From Bacillus benzoevorans (GTDB lineage Bacteria; Bacillota; Bacilli; Bacillales; Cytobacillaceae), in assembly GCF_014207535.1 (NCBI RefSeq), contig NZ_JACHGK010000016.1, positions 1-64,000 on the forward strand: DNA of 64,000 nucleotides. Reading direction: 5' to 3'. The translations under genes were made by a program, and so were the position numbers. The stretch's first letter is position 1, and every line of letters begins with the position of its first letter. The notes beneath the pieces were generated by a model. That model saw only the letters and a program-made list of their open reading frames with translations. It was not told the DNA's origin and made no database searches. Below are positions 8,829 to 17,146 of this stretch, in pieces.

Positions 8829-10136
8829 TCAAACCACTCTTTCTTTCCTACTGGCAGCTGGAGCAACCGAAATCCCCGTTGTTTCCTCAAAATCATACAA
8901 ACCTGTAGGAATATCTGTGAATCGTTCTAATTCGTTATAAGCCGGAATCCCGTGGTAGGACATATCCAAACCTTCTTCTTCCTCCCGTTGACTTACGCGG
9001 AAGCCAACAGTCTTTTCACAAACCTTTGCGATAAATGTTCCACCAATAAGTCCCCAAACAATGACTGCTCCTGCACCTAATAGTTGTATTGTTAGAAGAG
9101 ACAAATCGCCTGTTGTTAAAAGACCTTGAGACTTATCAAACAATCCAACAGCTATTGTTCCGAAGACACCATTAAAGCCGTGAACCGCTACGGCTCCAAC
9201 CGGGTCATCTACTTTTAAATTGTCTATAAATAAAGTGGCATAAATCACAATCAAACCACTGATAACCCCAATTATAATTGCACTCCATTGCGAAACAAAG
9301 GCACATCCGGCTGTGATCGCCACCAGCCCAGCTAATACTCCATTAATCGTCATACTTGGATCTGCTTTTCCAAACTTTTTCATGGTTAAAAATAGGGCGG
9401 CTGAACCGCCGCTTGCCCCAGCAAGCATGGTATTAAGGGCAATCGTGGCAAGATCTGTATTAGAGGCATCTAACGTACTTCCTGCATTAAAAGCAAACCA
9501 GCCAAACCATAAAATAAATGCACCAGCTGAAGCTAAAGGAATATTACTAGGTGCAAAAACATTGGCACTTCCGTCCGAATTAAATCTACCTTTTCTCGCT
9601 CCTAACCGTTTAGCCATTGCAAAAGCAGCAAATCCTCCTACCGCGTGAATCGCACCCGAACCTGCAAAATCCTTTATGCCTAATTCTGCCAGCCATCCAT
9701 CACTGTTCCAAATCCAATGACCTGAAAGTGGATAAATAACCATACAAACAAGGGCTACAGTGATAATATAAGCTTTAAAATTCATACGTTCAGCTACTGC
9801 ACCCGAAATAATCGAGACACAGGCTACTGCAAACCCCATTTGAAACAGTACAAACGCTGCACTAGGTAATTCAATAGAAAGAGCAATTTTATCCGGACTG
9901 CCAAAAAGGCTCGTACCTATGATTCCAAATGCATCTTTCCCAAACATAATCCCAAAACCAACTACCCAAAAACCTAAAGCCCCTATCGTTAAATCAACAA
10001 AAATCTTCATCGTAACATTGACTGCATTTTTCGTTCTTACAAAACCAGATTCTAGTAAACTAAATCCACCTTCCATAAATAGCACCATTGCGGCAGATAA
10101 CACAATCCATATCGTATTTATATATAATAGTTCCAA
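8829..10136 (-). CDS. amt: Ammonium transporter
   Basis: 435 residues, about eleven hydrophobic segments, and Amt signatures: FMEGGFSLLESGFVRTKN near the N-terminus, GFWVVGFGIMFG, GSGAIHAVGG (phosphate-free substrate path with the first pore histidine), FAFNAGSTL in the middle and DDPVGAVAVHGFNGVFGTIAVGLF with the second pore histidine near residue 320. It moves ammonium or ammonia across the cytoplasmic membrane. It begins five bases after the stop of the P-II gene, so the two are one transcriptional unit; P-II proteins plug Amt trimers when nitrogen is ample. The C-terminal tail (SYHGIPAYNELERF) is the normal P-II-contacting region. Confidence 0.97.
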   Translation of the reverse strand: MELLYINTIWIVLSAAMVLFMEGGFSLLESGFVRTKNAVNVTMKIFVDLTIGALGFWVVGFGIMFGKDAFGIIGTSLFGSPDKIALSIELPSAAFVLFQMGFAVACVSIISGAVAERMNFKAYIITVALVCMVIYPLSGHWIWNSDGWLAELGIKDFAGSGAIHAVGGFAAFAMAKRLGARKGRFNSDGSANVFAPSNIPLASAGAFILWFGWFAFNAGSTLDASNTDLATIALNTMLAGASGGSAALFLTMKKFGKADPSMTINGVLAGLVAITAGCAFVSQWSAIIIGVISGLIVIYATLFIDNLKVDDPVGAVAVHGFNGVFGTIAVGLFDKSQGLLTTGDLSLLTIQLLGAGAVIVWGLIGGTFIAKVCEKTVGFRVSQREEEEGLDMSYHGIPAYNELERFTDIPTGLYDFEETTGISVAPAASRKERVV

Positions 10137-10141
10137 AATAG

Positions 10142-10501
10142 TTACTCCTCTCCACTTACTAAATCATCAATACTATCATCTATATTTCCTGTTCGAATGT
10201 TGTAAGCTTCTAAAATCGGATAAACGTAGATTTTACCGTCACCATCTTCTCCAGTTTGGGCAGAATCAACTATTATCTTAATCGTTTGTTCAACCATATA
10301 ATTCGAAAGGACAATTTCCAATTTAACTTTTGGATGGAGAGTTACTTTGTAATTTTTCCCCCGATAGACTCCCTGGCTTCCTTTCTGTTTTCCTCTTCCA
10401 ACTACCTGGGATATGGTAAATCCCGTAACCCCAATGCTTTTTAGCCCTTTAATCGTCTCAGTTAGCTTTTCAGGTCTGATAATGGCTTCAATTTTTTTCA
10501 T
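10142..10501 (-). CDS. glnB: P-II family nitrogen regulator
   Basis: 119 residues with the P-II fold: MKKIEAIIRPEKL at the N-terminus, T-loop GSQGVYRGKNYKV with Tyr51 conserved, and the B-loop TGEDGDGKIYVYPI. It senses ATP/ADP and 2-oxoglutarate and binds the membrane transporter encoded just downstream. In B. subtilis the order is amt (nrgA) then P-II (nrgB); here P-II comes first. A ribosome binding site AAAGGTG precedes ATG 10501. Control by TnrA would be expected from family knowledge, but I did not find a convincing TnrA box in the 10502-10871 region. Confidence 0.96.
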   Translation of the reverse strand: MKKIEAIIRPEKLTETIKGLKSIGVTGFTISQVVGRGKQKGSQGVYRGKNYKVTLHPKVKLEIVLSNYMVEQTIKIIVDSAQTGEDGDGKIYVYPILEAYNIRTGNIDDSIDDLVSGEE

Positions 10502-10783
10502 TTAACATCACCTTTTATATAAATATTCCAACTTTGTGATCATCATAGTTTTTTAATTTTTAATGCCCTTTTCTTGATATATATACTATTATGTTTTATT
10601 AATCTAAACAATATTGATTTTAAATGCAAACAATCTATTTTTGAGATTAATCTTCTTTCATTATGTATAAAAAGCAGAAACCTCTGACATGGTAAAAACC
10701 AACAGGCAAAGTAAGCTTTAGAAAATGACAATATGTCTGTACCATCTCTTGTGTAAGTATTAATAATTACTATGAACAGCATA

Positions 10784-10813
10784 TTGCAAAAATATTTTTA
10801 AGGGTGGTATAAT
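10784..10813 (+). promoter_or_regulatory. Predicted sigma-A promoter of cstA
   Basis: TTGCAA at 10784-10789, an 18-base spacer and a perfect -10 TATAAT at 10808-10813, about 70 bases before the cstA start. Confidence 0.7.
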
Positions 10814-10828
10814 TTGGGAAATATTTAA

Positions 10829-10843
10829 TATTATCAGAAAATA
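10829..10843 (+). promoter_or_regulatory. CodY-like box upstream of cstA
   Basis: TATTATCAGAAAATA agrees with the CodY consensus AATTTTCWGAAAATT at 12 of 15 positions. It lies just downstream of the -10, the right place for repression. CodY control of cstA is known in B. subtilis; its action here is inferred. Confidence 0.5.
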
Positions 10844-10880
10844 TTAAATAATAAATCTATTAATAAGGAAGGTGGATGAA

Positions 10881-12950
10881 TTGAAAGCGTTTAAATCGAT
10901 TGTTATCTGGGGATTAATTTCAGCATTAGGAGCTTTGAGCTTTGGAATCTTAGCTTTAAACAGGGGAGAATCTATCAATTCCATTTGGTTGATTACTGCT
11001 GCGATTTGCGTTTATGCGATTGGTTATCGGTTTTATAGCAAATTCATGGCTAAACGGATCTTTGAACTAGACGATAATCGGAAAACACCAAGTGAAATTA
11101 ATAATGATGGAAAAGACTATGTACCAACCAATAAAGTAGTATTGTTTGGTCATCACTTTGCAGCCATTGCCGGTGCAGGACCTCTTGTTGGGCCGATTCT
11201 TGCTGCACAAATGGGATATTTACCTGGAACACTATGGATCATTGTTGGGGTTGTTCTTGCGGGAGCTGTTCAGGACTTTATTATTCTTTTTGCTTCTATA
11301 CGGCGCAATGGGAAATCCCTTGGTGAAATGATTAAGGATGAAATGGGGAAATTAACCGGGGTCATTGCCATGATTGGTATTTTAGGAATCATGGTCATCT
11401 TGCTGGCAGTTCTAGGTCTGGTTGTGGTTAAAGCTTTAATAGGCAGTCCATGGGGATTATTTACAGTTGCCTCTACCATTCCAATTGCTATTTTAATGGG
11501 AATCTATATGCGGTTTATCCGTCCTGGCCGTATCGGTGAAGCTACTATTTTAGGCATTATTTTATTACTTTTATCATTAATTTTTGGAAGATATATCGGC
11601 CAGCATCCAGGGCTGTCAGCAATATTTAATTTAAGCGGGGAAACGATTGCCATCTTAATGATTATTTACGGCTTCGTCGCAGCTGTATTACCGGTTTGGC
11701 TATTGCTTGCTCCACGGGATTACTTAAGTACATTTTTAAAAATTGGGACGATTGCAGGTTTGGCAATTGGAATTTTTATCACAATGCCAAGCCTGGAAAT
11801 GCCTGCTGTTACGGAATTTATCAATGGTACAGGTCCGGTTTTCTCAGGAAACTTATTCCCATTTTTATTTATTACCATTGCCTGTGGTGCTGTTTCCGGT
11901 TTCCACGCATTGATTTCATCGGGAACGACTCCTAAAATGATTGAACGTGAAACCCATGCACGGCCAATCGGTTACGGTGCGATGTTAACAGAATCATTTG
12001 TTGCGCTTATGGCCATGATTGCTGCTTGTGTATTAACACCTGGCGTTTATTTTGCCATCAATAGCCCTGCAGCTGTTATAGGAACTGATGTTGCGAGTGC
12101 TGCGAATACCATTTCCCAATGGGGTTACACTCTGACACCAGATATGCTAACGGAAATAAGCAGTGATATTGAGGAAGAAACCATTTTATCTCGTACCGGC
12201 GGTGCACCGACCTTTGCTATTGGGATGGCAACGATTTTTTCTCAAGTGATCGGCGGAAAAGCACTAATGGCATTTTGGTATCATTTTGCCATTCTTTTTG
12301 AAGCCTTATTTATCTTAACTACCATCGATGCCGGGACCCGGGTTTGCCGCTTCATGATTCAAGAGATTATCGGAACTGTATACAAACCATTTGCAAATAC
12401 AGAAGCATGGCTGCCGAATATCATCGCAACTGCACTAAGTGTTTGTGCTTGGGGATATTTCTTATACCAAGGGGTTGTAGACCCATTAGGCGGAATCAAC
12501 ACATTATGGCCGTTATTTGGAATTTCAAACCAAATGCTTGCCGGCATTGCATTAATTTTCGGTACTACTATTCTATTTAAAATGGGGAAAATCAAATATT
12601 CGTGGATTACACTTATTCCAACAGTCTGGCTGCTTATTGTCACATTAACAGCAGGCTGGCAAAAGCTTTTCCATTCCAATCCGGCAATCGGTTTTTTGTC
12701 CCACGCGAGGAAATTCCGAGACGCATATAATAATGGGGAAGTTCTAGCACCGGCAAAGGATATGGGTGAAATGAGTCAAGTCATGTTTAATGATTATATT
12801 GATGCAGCACTATGTGCATTCTTTATGATAGTCGTGATTACAGTATTCATTTCAGCCATCCGGATATGGACTAAAATATCGAAAAAACAAAAAACGGATC
12901 TACATGAAAGCCCTTATATTCCTAGAGAAAGTGTTCATACGGAGGCATAG
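10881..12950 (+). CDS. cstA: Carbon starvation protein CstA family peptide/pyruvate transporter
   Basis: Polytopic membrane protein of about 690 residues. Diagnostic stretches include HHFAAIAGAGPLVGPILAAQ near residue 95 and the regions VSGFHALISSGTTPKMI and GGAPTFAIGMA. CstA proteins import pyruvate or peptides during carbon limitation. I prefer TTG 10881 as start because AAGGAAGGTGG lies five bases upstream; GTG at 10872 would sit inside the ribosome binding site. Five bases after its stop begins the small YbdD-like partner gene, the usual arrangement. A CodY-like box and sigma-A promoter precede the gene. Tandem terminators follow the partner. Confidence 0.95.
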   Translation: MKAFKSIVIWGLISALGALSFGILALNRGESINSIWLITAAICVYAIGYRFYSKFMAKRIFELDDNRKTPSEINNDGKDYVPTNKVVLFGHHFAAIAGAGPLVGPILAAQMGYLPGTLWIIVGVVLAGAVQDFIILFASIRRNGKSLGEMIKDEMGKLTGVIAMIGILGIMVILLAVLGLVVVKALIGSPWGLFTVASTIPIAILMGIYMRFIRPGRIGEATILGIILLLLSLIFGRYIGQHPGLSAIFNLSGETIAILMIIYGFVAAVLPVWLLLAPRDYLSTFLKIGTIAGLAIGIFITMPSLEMPAVTEFINGTGPVFSGNLFPFLFITIACGAVSGFHALISSGTTPKMIERETHARPIGYGAMLTESFVALMAMIAACVLTPGVYFAINSPAAVIGTDVASAANTISQWGYTLTPDMLTEISSDIEEETILSRTGGAPTFAIGMATIFSQVIGGKALMAFWYHFAILFEALFILTTIDAGTRVCRFMIQEIIGTVYKPFANTEAWLPNIIATALSVCAWGYFLYQGVVDPLGGINTLWPLFGISNQMLAGIALIFGTTILFKMGKIKYSWITLIPTVWLLIVTLTAGWQKLFHSNPAIGFLSHARKFRDAYNNGEVLAPAKDMGEMSQVMFNDYIDAALCAFFMIVVITVFISAIRIWTKISKKQKTDLHESPYIPRESVHTEA

Positions 12951-12954
12951 CTAA

Positions 12955-13155
12955 ATGGAATGGATCAAGAAAGCACTCAGTTATCGAAAACAGTTTTTCA
13001 GTCTGTTAGTAGGTGTGCCTTGTTACGAAACCTATGTTGAACATATGGAAAAGCAACATCCCGAGGAACCGATTAAGTCTAGAAAGGAATTTTTCTGCCA
13101 AGTTCAAGACGAGCGCTATAATGCTAAAGGCGGCAAAGTGAGTAGATGTTGTTAA
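12955..13155 (+). CDS. YbdD/YjiX family small protein
   Basis: 66-residue soluble protein with the family pattern GVPCYETYVEHMEKQHP and a C-terminal SRKEFF..RYNAKGGKVSRCC. Members are almost always encoded directly downstream of cstA and are needed for transport by the CstA-type carrier in E. coli. It starts at ATG 12955, five bases after cstA, with GGAGG overlapping the cstA stop. Confidence 0.92.
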   Translation: MEWIKKALSYRKQFFSLLVGVPCYETYVEHMEKQHPEEPIKSRKEFFCQVQDERYNAKGGKVSRCC

Positions 13156-13169
13156 ACATTCATTAATTA

Positions 13170-13212
13170 AATTGGGCGGCAGCCAATTATTGACTATTGG
13201 CTGCCGTTTCAA
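13170..13212 (+). terminator. Terminator 1 of cstA-ybdD
   Basis: Perfect 11-bp arms CGGCAGCCAAT / ATTGGCTGCCG (13177-13187 and 13196-13206) followed by TTTCAATTT. Confidence 0.8.
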
Positions 13213-13216
13213 TTTA

Positions 13217-13263
13217 GAAAAGAAGCAGGAAATTAGTTTAATAATTCTTGCTTCTTTTTTTAT
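13217..13263 (+). terminator. Terminator 2 of cstA-ybdD
   Basis: A second hairpin, AAGAAGCAGGAA / TTCTTGCTTCTT, followed by a T run. It directly follows terminator 1. Confidence 0.8.
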
Positions 13264-13459
13264 AATAAGTGAAATGTTTTACAACTCCAACCTTCAACCA
13301 CTTTCTACCGGATTATAGGCGGGATACCAATGAACCATTACAAAGACTGAGAGTTAAGAAATCAAATTACATTACGCACAAAAAATAAATTCAAGATAGA
13401 AAATCCTTTCTAAATCTAGTATGATATCCACATGTGACATTAGATAAGGGGTTAAAAAA

Positions 13460-15013
13460 ATGAGCGTATTAAACGTACAAAATTTAAGCCACGGTTTCGG
13501 TGATCGTGCGATTTTTAATAATGTATCTTTTCGACTTTTAAAAGGAGAGCACGTTGGACTAGTTGGTGCAAATGGTGAGGGTAAGTCTACCTTCATGAAT
13601 ATTGTGACTGGGAAATTGCAACCTGACGAAGGGAAAATTGAGTGGTCCCGAAAGGTTCGTGTTGGTTATTTAGACCAGCATGCTGTACTTCAAAAAGGAA
13701 CTACGATGCGTGAAGCTTTGAGCACTGCTTTTCAATATCTTTTTGATGCTGAAGCAGAGATCAATGAGCTTTATGCAAAAATGGGTGATGAAGGTGCTGA
13801 TATCGATGCAATGCTTGCTGAAGTTGGCGAGCTGCAAGAAACTTTAGATAGTAATGATTTCTATCAAATTAATTCAAAAGTTGAAGAAGTTGCTCGTGGT
13901 TTAGGATTAGACGATGTTGGACTCGATCGCGATGTGGCTGATCTTAGCGGTGGGCAGCGTACGAAAGTTTTGCTAGCTAAGCTTTTGCTGGAAAAGCCTG
14001 AAATCCTATTACTGGATGAGCCTACGAACTATTTGGATGAACAGCATATCGAATGGTTGAAGCGCTATTTACAGGAATATGATAATGCATTTATCTTAAT
14101 TTCACATGATATTCCATTCTTAAACAGTGTTGTTAACTTGATCTATCATATGGAAAACCAAGAGTTGAATCGCTATGCAGGTGACTATGATAACTTCTTA
14201 AAAATTCATGAGATGAAGAAGCAGCAGCTAGAGTCTGCTTACAAGCGTCAACAACAAGAGATTGCTGATTTGAAAGACTTCGTTGCCCGTAACAAGGCAA
14301 GTGTTGCGACACGTAATATGGCGATGTCCCGCCAGAAGAAGCTCGACAAAATGGAAATTATTGAATTGGGGAAAGAGCGGCCGAAACCAGAGTTTAATTT
14401 CAAAGAAGCTCGTGCAGCCAGCCGTTGGATTTTCACGACTGAAGATCTTGTTATTGGTTACAACGAGCCACTTTCCCGCCCTCTGAATTTGAAAATGGAA
14501 CGCGGACAAAAAATTGCATTCGTGGGTGCAAACGGGATTGGTAAGTCTACTCTTTTAAAAAGTATTCTTGGGTTGATTAATCCGCTGAAGGGTAAAGTAG
14601 AACGTGGTGATTATCAATACATCGGTTACTTCGAGCAGGAAGTTAAACAGTCCAACTACAACACTTGTATTGAAGAGATTTGGAACGAGTTTCCAAGTAT
14701 GAATCAGGCTGAAGTCCGTGCTGCTCTTGCAAAATGTGGATTAACGACGAAACATATTGAAAGTAAAATTGAAGTTCTTTCTGGTGGCGAAAAAGCCAAA
14801 GTTCGTTTGTGTAAAATATTAAACACAGAGACGAATTTATTAATTCTTGACGAGCCTACCAATCACTTGGATGTAGATGCCAAAGAAGAATTGAAGCGTG
14901 CTTTAAAGGCATATCGCGGAAGTATCTTGATGGTATCCCACGAACCTGATTTCTATCGTGACATTGCGACAGATATCTGGAATTGTGAGGATTGGACTAC
15001 GAAAGTGTTTTAA
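13460..15013 (+). CDS. yfmM: ABC-F family ribosome-associated ATPase (YfmM-like)
   Basis: 517 residues with two ABC modules and no membrane segments. Walker A GANGEGKST (about 36-44) and GANGIGKST (about 355-363); signatures LSGGQRTK and LSGGEKAK; Walker B LLLDEPTNYLD and LILDEPTNHLD. The linker between modules (LESAYKRQQQEIADLKDFVA...) is the P-site tRNA interaction motif region typical of ABC-F proteins, which act on stalled ribosomes in the cytosol. Length and N-terminus (MSVLNVQNLSHGFGDRAIFN) resemble B. subtilis YfmM more than YkpA or YdiF, from memory. Start ATG 13460 has AAGGGG upstream. Monocistronic, with a strong terminator. An antibiotic-resistance role is not implied by sequence. 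Confidence 0.9.
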   Translation: MSVLNVQNLSHGFGDRAIFNNVSFRLLKGEHVGLVGANGEGKSTFMNIVTGKLQPDEGKIEWSRKVRVGYLDQHAVLQKGTTMREALSTAFQYLFDAEAEINELYAKMGDEGADIDAMLAEVGELQETLDSNDFYQINSKVEEVARGLGLDDVGLDRDVADLSGGQRTKVLLAKLLLEKPEILLLDEPTNYLDEQHIEWLKRYLQEYDNAFILISHDIPFLNSVVNLIYHMENQELNRYAGDYDNFLKIHEMKKQQLESAYKRQQQEIADLKDFVARNKASVATRNMAMSRQKKLDKMEIIELGKERPKPEFNFKEARAASRWIFTTEDLVIGYNEPLSRPLNLKMERGQKIAFVGANGIGKSTLLKSILGLINPLKGKVERGDYQYIGYFEQEVKQSNYNTCIEEIWNEFPSMNQAEVRAALAKCGLTTKHIESKIEVLSGGEKAKVRLCKILNTETNLLILDEPTNHLDVDAKEELKRALKAYRGSILMVSHEPDFYRDIATDIWNCEDWTTKVF

Positions 15014-15022
15014 ATAAAGATT

Positions 15023-15066
15023 AAGGGGTACCCAAGTAAAATTTTACTTGGGTACCCCTTTTTTTA
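15023..15066 (+). terminator. Terminator of the ABC-F gene
   Basis: Perfect hairpin with arms AAGGGGTACCCAAGTAAAA / TTTTACTTGGGTACCCCTT followed by T7. It probably works in both directions for the convergent flavoprotein gene. Confidence 0.9.
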
Positions 15067-15082
15067 ATTTGCAGATCAAAAA

Positions 15083-16672
15083 CTAAAGTTCAATCGCCAT
15101 TAACGCTTCCGCACATTTTATGCCGTCAACAGCACTAGATGTGATACCTCCAGCATAACCTGCACCTTCACCACAAGGATATAATCCTTTGATGTTCGAC
15201 TCAAATGTCAGCGGATTTCGCTTAATTGTAACTGGTGATGAACTACGGCTTTCTACAGCTGATAAAACTGCATCATGCTTGATAAAACCCGTAAGTTTTT
15301 TGTCCATGTCCCGCAGACCATCTTTTAAACTATCAACGATAAAATCATCAAGGCATTCTCTCAAGTCCGTTGGCGTGACACCCGGTGTGTAGGTTGGGGT
15401 AACATCGCCAAGTTGTTTACTGCCCTTATTTTCTAAGAAATCACCGACCAATTGGACTGGTGCAAAATAATTTCTGCCACCAAGTTCAAATGCTTTTCGC
15501 TCAAGTTTTCTTTGAAACTCTATTGCGGTCAAAACATCGCCATTAAAATCATTTGGTGTAACAGAAACAAGTAATGCACTATTAGCATTTTCGCCACTTC
15601 TTGTGCTATAGCTCATCCCATTTGTAACTACAGCATTTTTTTCTGATGCGGCAGCAACAACATGTCCTCCAGGGCACATACAAAACGTGTAAACACCTCG
15701 TCCATTAGGAAGATGTGCATTCAACTTATAATCAGATGCACCAAGCAGCGAATTATTTGAACAGCTGCCGTATTGCTGAAAATCGATGTCTTTTTGGTGA
15801 TGCTCAATACGCACACCTACAGCAAAAGACTTCGGTATCATGTCTACACCCGAATCCTTTAACATATAAAAAGTATCTCGAGCACTATGCCCTATCGCCA
15901 ATACTACAGCATCTGTTTCTAGGGCATCTGTTTTCCCTTGTCTATCTAGCAGCACGCCTTTAACTTCTCCATTTTCGATAATAAGTTCCTTCATTTTCGT
16001 TTCGAAACGAAATTCTCCACCTAGTCGTTCTATTTTTTTACGAATATTTTTTACAACAGTTATCAAAATATCAGTTCCAATATGGGGCTTTGATAAATAA
16101 GATATCTCCCTAGGGGCACCAGCTTCTACGAATTCCTTTAAAATTTTCGGAATTCTAGTATTTTTTATGCCTGTTGTTAATTTACCATCTGAAAATGTTC
16201 CTGCTCCACCTTCACCAAATTGGACATTACTATTCGTGTCAAGTTCTCCGTATTTCCAAAATTTATCAACAGCAACTTTTCTTTTATCAACGTCCATTCC
16301 CTGCTCTACAACAACTGGATTTAAACCATGTTCGGCTAAGACCAAGGCACAGAACAGCCCAGCAGGTCCACTTCCTACTACTACAGGACGGATAGTTTTT
16401 TGGGTTTTCGTGATTACATATTCTATTGGTTGATAGAAAGAAACATTCTTTATTCCTAAATATGATCCCTCTTTTTCAATTTCAACATCAACAGAATAAA
16501 CAAGCTGGACATTATTTTTTTCCCTTGCGTCAATCGACTTCTTTGCAATTCTAAATGACAATATTTTGTTCTGTTTGACCTTAAGTATTTTCTGGATTTT
16601 CTGAGCTAAAAGTTCATTTTCCTTACCTGGATCAAAATCAGCACGAAGCTTAATATTACTTATTCTTAACAT
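15083..16672 (-). CDS. Uncharacterised FAD-dependent dehydrogenase (COG2509 type)
   Basis: About 529 residues. An N-terminal small domain (IKLRADFDPGKENEL) is followed by the FAD motif RPVVVGSGPAGLFCALVLAEHGL near residue 100, then NVQFGEGGAGTFSDGKLTTG, the region AVVLAIGHSARDTFYML, and C-terminal LYPCGEGAGYAGGITSSAVDG, which is the FAD-ribityl motif of the family. These proteins are widespread and cytosolic, but no reaction has been settled. ATG 16672 is chosen because AGGATGG lies seven bases upstream; ATG 16684 has its only purine run directly against the start. Read alone, convergent with the ABC-F gene. Confidence 0.85.
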   Translation of the reverse strand: MLRISNIKLRADFDPGKENELLAQKIQKILKVKQNKILSFRIAKKSIDAREKNNVQLVYSVDVEIEKEGSYLGIKNVSFYQPIEYVITKTQKTIRPVVVGSGPAGLFCALVLAEHGLNPVVVEQGMDVDKRKVAVDKFWKYGELDTNSNVQFGEGGAGTFSDGKLTTGIKNTRIPKILKEFVEAGAPREISYLSKPHIGTDILITVVKNIRKKIERLGGEFRFETKMKELIIENGEVKGVLLDRQGKTDALETDAVVLAIGHSARDTFYMLKDSGVDMIPKSFAVGVRIEHHQKDIDFQQYGSCSNNSLLGASDYKLNAHLPNGRGVYTFCMCPGGHVVAAASEKNAVVTNGMSYSTRSGENANSALLVSVTPNDFNGDVLTAIEFQRKLERKAFELGGRNYFAPVQLVGDFLENKGSKQLGDVTPTYTPGVTPTDLRECLDDFIVDSLKDGLRDMDKKLTGFIKHDAVLSAVESRSSSPVTIKRNPLTFESNIKGLYPCGEGAGYAGGITSSAVDGIKCAEALMAIEL

Positions 16673-16777
16673 GTTAAATTCCATCCTAATTTTATTCTAC
16701 CAACATTCTTTACTGGGTTAATTACAGTTTCGTTAATATCATTTAGTTATTATTTGCTTTATAAATCGCTCTTATTT

Positions 16778-16803
16778 CTGTTCAGCAATATTAATGTCCT
16801 GCT
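16778..16803. repeat. Dispersed 26-bp repeat, copy 1
   Basis: Contains CAATATTAATGTCCTGCT; 25 of 26 positions agree with copy 2 at 26979-27004. Both copies lie 60 to 110 bases upstream of minus-strand start codons and are followed by C-rich DNA. Confidence 0.7.
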
Positions 16804-16935
16804 GCTCCACCCCTCTTCAACCCGCATGCCTAGGATTACCAATTTTGGCCATTTGAAATATTATCCTTCACACTTTCATTCAAACGTTGATAGGGCAAAG
16901 ATTATCAGGCTTTCCCCTCACATTTTCATCCATGC

Positions 16936-16970
16936 AAAAAAGGATGGGATTCCTGTTCCCACCCTTTTTA
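16936..16970 (-). terminator. Bidirectional hairpin downstream of the MFS gene
   Basis: Arms AAAAAAGGATGGGA and TCCCACCCTTTTT with one mismatch. The minus-strand tail is T6, fitting the end of the MFS transcript about 175 bases earlier. Confidence 0.65.
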
Positions 16971-17146
16971 TTCTTTGTTTTTTCCCTGCCTTTGTCAATA
17001 TGTTTTCAACAGGCATGTCAGAACTTTATTGTATCTCCTCTAGAAATATAAACCATAATCAATATTGATGATCCAAAACCGTTTTGTTTTACCACTAAGC
17101 TAAAGACTTACTGGATAGTACAAAACAATTATATTTCTAAAGTACA

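Larger units (their letters stand above)
10502..10880. promoter_or_regulatory. Divergent promoter region glnB / cstA
   Basis: 379 bases between two divergent operons, AT-rich and without a supported gene. The plus-strand side holds the cstA promoter (10784-10813) and a CodY-like box (10829-10843). The minus-strand side probably holds the nitrogen-controlled promoter of glnB-amt, but no hexamer pair or TnrA palindrome is clear. Confidence 0.6.
16673..17146. other. Intergenic region with short dispersed repeat and terminator
   Basis: 474 bases without a supported gene. It contains one copy of a 26-bp repeat (16778-16803) that recurs at 26979-27004, and a hairpin terminator at 16936-16970. The plus-strand reading frame at 16754-17068 has no ribosome binding site or recognisable content. 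Confidence 0.6.

Noticed and set aside
10502..10780. TnrA or sigma-54 site upstream of glnB
   Set aside because: I looked for TGTNA-type palindromes and TGGCA/TTGC pairs but found only weak partial matches.
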